The notes under the pieces were generated by a model, which did no database searches, was not told the DNA's origin, and worked only from the letters and a program-made list of their open reading frames with translations. A stretch of 34,446 bases of DNA, taken from contig NZ_CADEPJ010000043.1 in the NCBI RefSeq assembly GCF_902829245.1, positions 1 to 34,446 of the forward strand, read 5' to 3'. The position numbers were made by a program, and so were the translations under genes. Source of the DNA: Comamonas jiangduensis (GTDB taxonomy: Bacteria > Pseudomonadota > Gammaproteobacteria > Burkholderiales > Burkholderiaceae_C). Shown here piece by piece: positions 25,700 to 34,446 of the stretch. The number at the start of each line of letters is the position of its first letter. Positions within the stretch are counted from its first letter, which is position 1.

Positions 25700-26956
25700 A
25701 TGAATTTTTTTGCCATGACCGACAACGCTGCTTCTGACCTACCTACCGCTTCTTCTTCCAGCCCCAACCAAGCCTCTTTGCCTTTGCAGGGCATACGCGT
25801 GGTGGAGTTCAGCCACATGGTCATGGGGCCTGCGTGCGGCATGGTGCTGGCGGATCTGGGCGCAGAAGTCATCAAGGTGGAGCCAGTGACGGGCGACCTG
25901 ACACGCGGGTTGCTGGGTGCGGGCGCGGGATTTTTTCCCATGTTCAACCGCAACAAGAAAAGCGTTGCCATCGTCCTGCGCCGCGCTGAAGGGCTGCAAG
26001 CGGCGATTCGCTTGGCCTCCACCGCCGATGTGGTGGTGCAAAACTTCAAGCCGGGCGTGATGAAGAAGTACGGGCTGGACTATGCCCATCTGTCCCAGCT
26101 CAACCCCGGCCTGATCTATGTGAACCACACCGGCTTTCTGCCTGGCCCTTACGAGCATCGCACCGCACTGGATGAAGTGGTGCAAATGATGGGTGGGCTG
26201 GCGTATATGACTGGCCGCCCCGGCGATCCGCTGCGTGCCGGCTCCAGCGTGAACGACATCATGGGCGGCATGTTTGGGGCGATTGGCGCGCTGGCCGCGC
26301 TGATGCAGCGCAACCAGACCGGCAAGGGCCAAGAGATTGACTCGGCCCTGTTTGAAAACAATGTGTTTCTGGTCGGGCAGCACATGATGCAGTACGCCGT
26401 CACCGGCCAGCCTGCGGCACCCATGCCGGAGCGCATTTCCTCATGGGGGCTGTATGACGTGTTCAGCGTCAAAGATGGTGAGCAGATATTCCTAGCCGCC
26501 GTGAGCGATGCCCAGTGGCGCACCTTTTGCACCGCCATGGGGTTTGAAGACATGGCCAACGATCCGGCTTTGCAGACCAACAACGACCGTGTGCGTGCCC
26601 GCGCCAGCATGCTGCCCGAGCTGCGCAAGCGCTTGGCGCACTACAGCGCTGCACACTTGGCGCAGGTCTTTGAAGCACACCAGTTGCCCTTTGCGCCGAT
26701 CTCGCGCCCCGAGCAGTTGCTGGACGATCCACACTTGCTGGCCACAGGGGGCTTGGCGGATGTGGTGCTCAGCGATGGGGAAAGAGCGGGCCACACCGCG
26801 AAAACCACCTTGCTGCCGATCCGCATGGATGGCGAGCGTTTGGGGGTGCGCAGCCAGCCCCCTAAACAGGGGGAGCATACGCGCGAGCTGCTGGCGTCCT
26901 TGGGGTATACGCAAGCAGAAATAGACGCCATGCTGCAATCCCAATCCATTGCTTAA
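25700..26956 (+). CDS. Family III (CaiB/BaiF) CoA-transferase
   Basis: An intact CoA-transferase of 418 residues, working through an aspartyl-CoA thioester. Family blocks are GIRVVEFSHMVMGPACGMVL, LGAEVIKVEPVTGD, PMFNRNKKSVAIVL, VVQNFKPGVMKKYGLDY and LIYVNHTGFLPGPYEHR, and later GKGQEIDSALFENNVFLVGQ. The substrate cannot be told from sequence. The start ATG at 25700 lies 14 bases after AAGGAG; a second ATG at 25715 (MTDNAASD) is further from it. It is clearly distinct in sequence from the truncated CoA-transferase at 13681-14664. Placement opposite an HxlR-type regulator suggests inducible control. Confidence 0.93.
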   Translation: MNFFAMTDNAASDLPTASSSSPNQASLPLQGIRVVEFSHMVMGPACGMVLADLGAEVIKVEPVTGDLTRGLLGAGAGFFPMFNRNKKSVAIVLRRAEGLQAAIRLASTADVVVQNFKPGVMKKYGLDYAHLSQLNPGLIYVNHTGFLPGPYEHRTALDEVVQMMGGLAYMTGRPGDPLRAGSSVNDIMGGMFGAIGALAALMQRNQTGKGQEIDSALFENNVFLVGQHMMQYAVTGQPAAPMPERISSWGLYDVFSVKDGEQIFLAAVSDAQWRTFCTAMGFEDMANDPALQTNNDRVRARASMLPELRKRLAHYSAAHLAQVFEAHQLPFAPISRPEQLLDDPHLLATGGLADVVLSDGERAGHTAKTTLLPIRMDGERLGVRSQPPKQGEHTRELLASLGYTQAEIDAMLQSQSIA

Positions 26957-27001
26957 GGCATGCACGGCCAGGAAAAGCCCGAACAGAATTTTGAGTGTTT
27001 T

Positions 27002-27040
27002 TAGGCTCTGGCGCTTATGGGGTAAGCGCTGGTAGCTATC
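27002..27040. repeat. Intergenic palindromic repeat, copy 8
   Basis: CTCTGGCGCTTA and TAAGCGCTGGTAGCTAT flank TGGGG. It lies between convergent CoA-transferase and rpoD, 45 bases past the former. Confidence 0.75.
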
Positions 27041-27090
27041 AAATTTATGTATCAAGACTTATCGATCAAAACTTAGCAATCAAGCATAAA

Positions 27091-27116
27091 AAAAGGAGAC
27101 CCGAGGGTCTCCTTTT
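27091..27116. terminator. Bidirectional terminator between CoA-transferase and rpoD
   Basis: AAAAGGAGACCC (27091-27102) pairs with GGGTCTCCTTTT (27105-27116) with a two-base loop; seven A residues start the left arm. Confidence 0.88.
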
Positions 27117-27155
27117 GGTTGTGCGCTGGCCAGCAGTGGCTGGCAGGGCAGGCTT

Positions 27156-29604
<2,449 letters not shown>

Positions 29605-30052
29605 GAAAACTCTTGGTCAAAAGCGAACACACAAAGGGAAAACGCAAGCGCCACTCAACCCGGCGCATGAACGTGCTAACAAAAATTAGCACGCACGGGA
29701 GCGAACAGCTCCTAGGCAAGATGTCTGGGCGATCATTTGGTGTGCAGTCCTTGCGGATATTGGGCGAGCAATTGCTGCTCAACACGTGATTCCATCACGG
29801 TGCCCGGGCCGGAGGTGCTGCTGTCGCTCTTGCCGAAGAATCCATTAATTATAGCGTTTGCTAGAAATTGCAAGAGGTAAACGCGATTTTTGCGTAAATA
29901 TTTTTTAATGAGGCCGCAAACCCTTGCTGGGTAAGGGTTTGCAAGGTGTATTTTTAAAAATAAGAGCAGGAAGCGCTTGTTAATAAAGGCTTTCAAATAT
30001 TTTTATATTTAAAAACCTTGCTTTTAAAGCGTGAAGTGCTCTTGTTTTTAAT
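29605..30052. other. A+T-rich intergenic region between dnaG and rpoD
   Basis: This 448-base gap has no gene. It holds a 10-bp hairpin (GCAAACCCTT at 29916-29925 with AAGGGTTTGC at 29933-29942), repeat copy 9 and, nearest rpoD, a G+C-richer leader. The A+T-rich centre (29,840-30,050) is the likely site of an rpoD promoter. A hairpin followed by TTATTTTTA on the minus strand would end dnaG transcripts. Confidence 0.6.
29960..30046. repeat. Intergenic palindromic repeat, copy 9 (long form)
   Basis: AAGAGCA (29962-29968) pairs with TGCTCTT (30037-30043); AAGCGCTT and AAAGCG lie inside, and an inner AAATAT/ATATTT hairpin (29995-30010) is nested. It follows the dnaG stop by about ten bases and probably serves as its terminator. 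Confidence 0.65.
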
Positions 30053-32059
30053 TTAATTGCCCGGTGCGGTGGGCGCTGCCAGCAGACGGTTGCGTCGCTC
30101 GATGAGGGCTTGGTACTGGGTTTTGGCCGCCTGGTCTAAGGGGTTGGCCATGTAAGTTTTGAGCGCCTCGGTGGCCAGGTTGCTGACGCGTTTGGCCATC
30201 ATGGGAGCCAAAATGTTGCGCAACTCTTGGAACTGCTCTTCTTCCTCACCTTCGGGGTGGCCGTGTGGGCCGCTCATGAGGTGTAAGGCCAGCGCGGCAT
30301 GCGGCGTTTGCGTGACGCGCTCTTTCAACACCGCCCACGCTTGCGGGCCGTGGTCTTGAAACTCACTTTCAATCCACGCAAACAGCGGGCCGTGCGGGGC
30401 TGGCTGATTGACCAAGGTGTCCAAGTCATCGTTGTCCAGCCGCTCCATGAATTTCATCTGCGACAGCAAAATCCGCGTGGCCTCATCGGGCGCGGTGGAG
30501 GGCGCCACGCGTGGGCCGTTGGACATGGGGGGGCGCTGTTCTTTAAAGCGGCTGACTTTGTTGCTGCGTTTCCAGTCCCCACGGGTGTTGCCGCCGCCGC
30601 TGTTGCCACCGTTGTTGCTCCAGCGGTCTGTGTAGGGGGCGCTGTGGCTGGGCGCAAATTCCCCCACCCAGTCGGGAGGGGCTGATGCATACGGTGGAGG
30701 GTTTTCATGGCTGGGAGCTGCGGCGTGTTTGCTGCCGCCGCGCTGAAAACGCTTTTCCTGGGCTTCGGCCTGGGCCCACAGCTCTGACAGTTCACGGGTG
30801 TCGATCTGAATTTTGTGGGCCAGCTCGCCCAGTACCAGGCGCTTGAAGGCGCCATCGGGCAGCAGATTCCACAGCGGGCGCGCTTGGCTGGAGAGCTTGG
30901 CGCGGCCTTGGGCCTGCCCCAAGTCGCACTCGGCGCTGGCGGCTTCGATCAGAAACTGGTTCAGCGGCAAGGCGTTGGAGACTTGGCGTGCAAACGCGTC
31001 GCTGCCGTGTGCGCGGATGAAGCTGTCAGGGTCGTGCTCGGCAGGCAGGAACAAGAATTTGATGCTGCGCGTGTCGCTGGCGTAGGGCAAGGCGGCTTCC
31101 AGTGCTTTGTGCGCTGCGCGGCGGCCCGCGCTGTCGCCGTCAAAGCTGAAGACGACCGAGTCGGTAAAGCGAAACAGTTTTTGCACATGGTCGGCGGTGC
31201 AGGCGGTGCCCAGGGTGGCCACCGCATTCGGAAAGCCTAGCTGTGCCAGGGCTACCACGTCCATATAGCCTTCGGTGACCAGTGCGTAGCCCATGCTGCG
31301 CAGCGCATCACGGGCTTCAAACAGGCCGTAGAGTTCGCGTCCTTTGTGGAACAAAGGAGTTTCAGGTGAATTCAGGTATTTGGGTTTTTCATCGCCCAAT
31401 ACGCGGCCGCCAAAGCCGATGCACAGGCCTTTGACATCGCGGATCGGGAACATGATGCGGTCACGAAAGCGGTCGTAGCGCTTGTCGTCTTCGCCCACGA
31501 TGACCAAGCCCGATTCGTGCAGCTGCGGGTCGTCATATTCCGGAAAGACACTGGCCAGGTTGCGCCAACCGGCAGGCGCATAACCCAGCCCGTATTTGCT
31601 GGAGATGGCCCCGGAGACGCCGCGATCTTTCAAGTACTGCACGGCATGCGGGGCAGCCTTGAGTTGCGCGCGATAAGCAACGCCCGCACGCTCGAGCACA
31701 TCGTTGAGTGTGGCTTGCTTGAGCTTGGCCGCGGCCTGGCGCTCGCGCTCTTGGGGGCTGATGTCTTCCTGTGGCACCACCATGCCAACTTGGCCGGCCA
31801 AGTCGTTGACGGCCTCGATAAACCCCATGCCCGTGTGTTCCATCAAAAAGCTGATGGCGTTGCCGTTTTTGCCGCAACCAAAGCAGTGGTAGAACTGCTT
31901 GGCAGGGCTGACGCTGAACGACGGTGACTTTTCCCCGTGGAAGGGGCACAAGCCCATGAAGTTGGCGCCGCCTTTTTTGAGCTGCACGTAGCGGCCCACC
32001 ACGTCGACGACATCGACGCGGGCAAGCAGCTCTTGAAGAAAAGATTGGGGAATGGACAC
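30053..32059 (-). CDS. dnaG: DNA primase
   Basis: DnaG makes RNA primers at the replication fork. The 668-residue protein has the N-terminal zinc ribbon (C38, H41, C59, C62 in LCPFHGEKSPSF and FYHCFGCGKNG). The catalytic core has GRELYGLFEARDALRSMGYA, and the toprim motifs are VTEGYMDVVALAQLGFPNA and FSFDGDSAGRRAAHKALE. A glycine- and asparagine-rich linker (RWSNNGGNSGGGNTRGD) leads to the C-terminal helicase-binding region. Homology starts at VSIPQSFLQELLARVDVVDV, so the GTG at 32059 is chosen. The frame is open to 32134, but this extension overlaps the terminator. The gene is intact. It lies upstream of rpoD as in the macromolecular synthesis operon, but rpsU is absent and flhDC sits upstream. 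Confidence 0.95.
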   Translation of the reverse strand: MSIPQSFLQELLARVDVVDVVGRYVQLKKGGANFMGLCPFHGEKSPSFSVSPAKQFYHCFGCGKNGNAISFLMEHTGMGFIEAVNDLAGQVGMVVPQEDISPQERERQAAAKLKQATLNDVLERAGVAYRAQLKAAPHAVQYLKDRGVSGAISSKYGLGYAPAGWRNLASVFPEYDDPQLHESGLVIVGEDDKRYDRFRDRIMFPIRDVKGLCIGFGGRVLGDEKPKYLNSPETPLFHKGRELYGLFEARDALRSMGYALVTEGYMDVVALAQLGFPNAVATLGTACTADHVQKLFRFTDSVVFSFDGDSAGRRAAHKALEAALPYASDTRSIKFLFLPAEHDPDSFIRAHGSDAFARQVSNALPLNQFLIEAASAECDLGQAQGRAKLSSQARPLWNLLPDGAFKRLVLGELAHKIQIDTRELSELWAQAEAQEKRFQRGGSKHAAAPSHENPPPYASAPPDWVGEFAPSHSAPYTDRWSNNGGNSGGGNTRGDWKRSNKVSRFKEQRPPMSNGPRVAPSTAPDEATRILLSQMKFMERLDNDDLDTLVNQPAPHGPLFAWIESEFQDHGPQAWAVLKERVTQTPHAALALHLMSGPHGHPEGEEEEQFQELRNILAPMMAKRVSNLATEALKTYMANPLDQAAKTQYQALIERRNRLLAAPTAPGN

Positions 32060-32116
32060 GGGCGCTATTGTCCGATACGGCGGCAGTTTTCGCCGGGGTG
32101 TGCCTTTGGCAAGGCG

Positions 32117-32145
32117 AAAAAAAAGCCCGGCCAAAAGGACGGGCT
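32117..32145 (-). terminator. Intrinsic terminator after flhC
   Basis: On the minus strand AGCCCG, loop TCCTTTTGGC, CGGGCT is followed by a T-tract. It lies about 30 bases past the flhC stop and separates flhDC from dnaG. Confidence 0.8.
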
Positions 32146-32174
32146 GTCAAAGAAGGGGAAAGGGGGGATGCGGC

Positions 32175-32720
32175 TTAGTGCAGCATCAGGGCGCCAGCGC
32201 TCTTGCTCTTGCCGGCGCGTGCGGGGGGGGTGCACAGGCCGCATTCGTAGTGGCGGGCGGTTTCATACAGTTCGGTCACAAACATGCCGCTGCACTTGCT
32301 GCACTTGGTGCGGGTGAGCATGTTGGCATCCACAAATTTCACCAGACGCCAGGCGCGGGTGAAAGAGAGCAGGCAGTCCAGCTGCGAAGCTGTCACTTGC
32401 TCGGTGTACAGGCGGTAGGCCTTGGTCAGGATTTCCACGGAGTCTGCATCCACGCCTTTGGACAGGTACTCGTAGATGTTCAGGAACAACGAGCTGTGGA
32501 TGTTTTCTTGCCAGGTCAGGAACCAGTCGGTGGAAAAAGGGAGCTGGCCCTTGGAGGGGGATTTGCCCGCGATTTCCTTGTACAGGCGGATCAGGCGTTC
32601 ATAAGAGAGGGTGGTCTCCGACTCCAGCACTTGCATGCGTGCGCCCATGTTGATGAGCATGGCGGCGCGCTCGATTTGCTTGGATTCGTTCAGAACGCTT
32701 TTGGTTGCTGTGGTGGCCAT
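32175..32720 (-). CDS. flhC: Flagellar transcriptional activator FlhC
   Basis: FlhC joins FlhD in the heteromeric master activator of flagellar genes. The 181-residue protein starts MATTATKSVLNESKQIERAA and has the family core LSYERLIRLYKEIAGKSPSK and FSTDWFLTWQENIHSSLFLN. The zinc site uses four cysteines, C140, C143, C160 and C163 (TKCSKCSG and YECGLCTPP). Length fits the family. It follows flhD by 54 bases and is closed by a terminator. No flagellar structural genes lie in the window. Confidence 0.96.
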   Translation of the reverse strand: MATTATKSVLNESKQIERAAMLINMGARMQVLESETTLSYERLIRLYKEIAGKSPSKGQLPFSTDWFLTWQENIHSSLFLNIYEYLSKGVDADSVEILTKAYRLYTEQVTASQLDCLLSFTRAWRLVKFVDANMLTRTKCSKCSGMFVTELYETARHYECGLCTPPARAGKSKSAGALMLH

Positions 32721-32774
32721 GGCAGAACTCCGTGTCAGTGTTTGGGGTGTCAGTCTTAAAGAGGGCTTTAAGGC

Positions 32775-33101
32775 TTAGAGCACTTCGGAGACGCGGCTGG
32801 CCATCAAGATGTTGGCGTGCAGCGTGTTGGTGGCTTCGTTGCCGATCTTGTTGCTGCTGTGGTTGGTCAGCAGGTTCCAGACCAGGTCATCGTCCACACG
32901 GAAGCTGCACAGCATGGTGTTGCGGGAGGCAATCTTCAGCACTTGGGCTGCAGACAGGGTGGCCAGAATGTCGCAGGCCTCTTCGCTCAAGCCCAAGCGG
33001 AAAACTGCTTCGGCTTTGTCTTTGCGGATCAGCGTCTGTGCCAGCATCAGGTAGGTCAGATTGGCTTCTCGGATCTCGGCAAGCAGTTGTTCGTCATTCA
33101 T
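32775..33101 (-). CDS. flhD: Flagellar transcriptional activator FlhD
   Basis: FlhD is the partner subunit of the flagellar master regulator and sits at the top of the motility cascade. The 108-residue protein reads MNDEQLLAEIREANLTYLML, QTLIRKDKAEAVFRLGLSEE and AAQVLKIASRNTMLCSFR, matching the FlhD family along its length. The ATG at 33101 is preceded by AGGGTGGAATC. It is the first gene of flhDC. The 412-base gap upstream is unusually rich in inverted repeats, consistent with the many inputs known to act on flhDC promoters in other bacteria. Confidence 0.95.
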   Translation of the reverse strand: MNDEQLLAEIREANLTYLMLAQTLIRKDKAEAVFRLGLSEEACDILATLSAAQVLKIASRNTMLCSFRVDDDLVWNLLTNHSSNKIGNEATNTLHANILMASRVSEVL

Positions 33102-33513
33102 GATTCCACCCTTTCAAATTCCAAAAATTGAGTCTTAGCTCGCGGTGTCGCTGTGGCGCTAGGCAGGCAGCGATCTGATGGAATGAATTGTGAAATACCG
33201 CAAACAGGAATTTGAGTCGGGGTACGCCGGTGCGTCGCGTCTCGTTGAGACGCCGTGTTTGTCTGGTTTGTATCGGGTGTATGTAGGAGAAATTCCTACA
33301 TCAGCAACATTGCATTGCTGGCATGAGGTGGATTGTAAGTCTGTTTGTAACAAACTGATACATCCATCTAAGGGGCTAAAACCAGCCCTTATGCAGGCTT
33401 GGATGAAAGGGGGGTTTTTCTTTCACTGCAGGCCTGCATAGTGCCTGAATTACGGGCGGATGATGCTCCTGAAAAAGGTGCAAAAACCGCCTTGTTCTCA
33501 GCGGAAAAGATAG
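33102..33513. other. Structured intergenic region upstream of flhDC
   Basis: A 412-base gap without a gene between sseA and flhD, both on the minus strand. It holds a series of inverted repeats: 33237-33253, 33282-33300, 33302-33320, 33371-33390 and 33390-33440. The last is a long hairpin with TATGCAGGC and GCCTGCATA arms and an inner TGAAAG/CTTTCA stem. It may end sseA transcripts; the others may be flhDC operators. Confidence 0.6.
33282..33300. promoter_or_regulatory. Candidate operator upstream of flhDC
   Basis: TGTAGGA, five bases, TCCTACA: perfect 7-bp arms, about 180 bases before the flhD start. The AATTCCTA half resembles sites of NarL-type response regulators such as RcsB and BvgA; the binding factor is unknown. 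Confidence 0.4.
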
Positions 33514-34446
33514 TTAACTTTTGGCCACCGGGCGCGCCGGGTTGCTGCACCATTCGCTCCAGCTGCCTGCAAACAGTTTGGTAGGTGCAAACCCTGCAAT
33601 CTCCATGGCGATCAGGTTGGGCAGCGCGCTGACGCCGCTGCCGCATTGGTGCACCACGGTGGCGGGGTCACGGTCTTGCAACAGGGCTTCAAACTCTGCA
33701 CGCAGCAATTCTTTGGGTTTAAAGCGACCGTCTAGTGCGATGTTGTCGGTGAAGGGGCGGTTCAGGGCGCCGGGAATGTGTCCGGCTACGGGTCCATAGG
33801 TTCCACTTCGCCGCGGTAGCGGGCAGGGGCACGGGCATCGATCAGGGTTTGGTGGCCTGCTTGCGCCAGGCTTTGCTCCACCTCGTCGGCTGACACCAGC
33901 TGGCGCAGGCTGTCGTGCAGCGCAAAGTTGGATTGAAAGTGTGCTGGCTCTGTGCCTTGGCTGGTGGCGCCGCCCAGCGCAGTCCATGTTTGCAGTCCGC
34001 CATCAAGCACGGCAACCGCATCGTGGCCGGCCCATTTGAGCATCCACCACAGGCGACCACAGAAATTGCAGCCTTGGCGGTCATACACCACGGCTTGCAT
34101 GTCGTTGCGAAAACCGACGGAGGACAGCCATTGCGCAAAGCGCTCGCGGCTGGGCAAAGGGTGGCGGCCACCGGAGGCGGGCTGGTCAGTTTGCGCGGTA
34201 TGCACCTGCCCGTCTTTGCCGGGCGCACCATGGCGGGCGCTGAGGCGCTGGTCCAAATCCGCATACACCGCGCCGGGGATATGGGTTTGCGTGTACTGCT
34301 GGCGGCCTGCGGCGGGGGTGGCCCAAACAAAAACGCAGTCAAAAACCATATAGGGGCGGGCGCCGGCTTTGGGGGGTTTGGGGTGGGCGGGCGGAATCAG
34401 TGGGGGGGAGGGCCTGGCCTCCGCGGAGAGGGGTCCATCTCTGGGC
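33514..34446 (-). CDS. sseA: SseA-type sulfurtransferase, two rhodanese domains (partial, one frame break)
   Basis: A thiosulfate or 3-mercaptopyruvate sulfurtransferase that moves sulfane sulfur through an active-site cysteine. The first rhodanese domain has AAGRQQYTQTHIPGAVYADL, VVYDRQGCNFCGRLWWMLKW and DGGLQTWTALGG. The second has LIDARAPARYRGEVEPMDP, VAGHIPGALNRPF and the active site HQCGSGVSAL; CGSGV is the mercaptopyruvate-type loop. The frame breaks near 33,795, where one base is missing between EPMDP and VAGHIPG. The stop is at 33514-33516. Homology extends a little upstream of the ATG at 34349 (ARPYMVFDC), and no in-frame start is seen before the right edge, so the true start is probably outside the window. 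The last 100 bases are G-rich on the plus strand. Confidence 0.85.

Noticed and set aside
32060-32134. A longer DNA primase starting at TTG 32134
   Set aside because: The extra residues overlap the flhC terminator and have no homology; the family starts at the GTG at 32059.

Overview
The window looks like chromosomal DNA of a betaproteobacterium of the order Burkholderiales, most probably family Comamonadaceae. The reasons are its high G+C, the gene order purM / hda-HAD-pcnB-folK, a glutarate cluster with a Bug-type receptor, divergent ppsR and ppsA, flhDC next to dnaG-rpoD, and many copies of a short intergenic palindrome with arms like TAGCTGCTGGCGCTT that I associate with this family. The genus cannot be fixed from the sequence alone.

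Layout. Bases 1-306 hold the start of purM (minus). Bases 718-4225 are a plus-strand run hda, HAD phosphatase, pcnB, folK. Bases 4409-7348 hold a divergent ridA and comEC. Bases 7479-9957 hold a circularly permuted ATP-grasp gene followed by an alpha-E gene. Bases 10088-13013 are an iron and peroxide block: bfr (minus) against ahpC-ahpF (plus), with an OxyR-like palindrome between them. Bases 13144-17130 are a glutarate block: a Bug receptor remnant, a truncated CoA-transferase and gcdH (minus), and the LysR regulator gcdR (plus). Bases 17347-23563 hold ppsR (minus), then ppsA and a two-component sodium:solute symporter (plus), linking uptake of a small carboxylate to gluconeogenesis. Bases 23743-26956 hold an unknown gene, a tandem FKBP isomerase, an HxlR-type regulator and a second family III CoA-transferase. 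Bases 27156-33101 hold rpoD, dnaG, flhC and flhD (minus). Bases 33514-34446 hold a rhodanese-family sulfurtransferase that runs off the right edge.

Sequence state. At least a dozen single-base frame breaks interrupt otherwise well conserved genes, including the housekeeping genes rpoD, pcnB and hda. Because rpoD must work, most of these breaks are best read as sequence errors, and the damaged genes are annotated as single genes with frame breaks. The join between the CoA-transferase and the Bug receptor at about 13,680 is different: roughly 0.7 kb appears to be missing there.

No CRISPR array, prophage, insertion sequence, rRNA or tRNA was recognised. I found no wholly new multi-gene system. 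The most unusual signals are the palindromic repeat, present at five of the six convergent gene junctions; a three-quarters-perfect OxyR-like operator in a convergent gap with no gene to control; paired CTAC-N7-GTAG operators upstream of the HxlR gene; and an FKBP made of two nearly identical domains.
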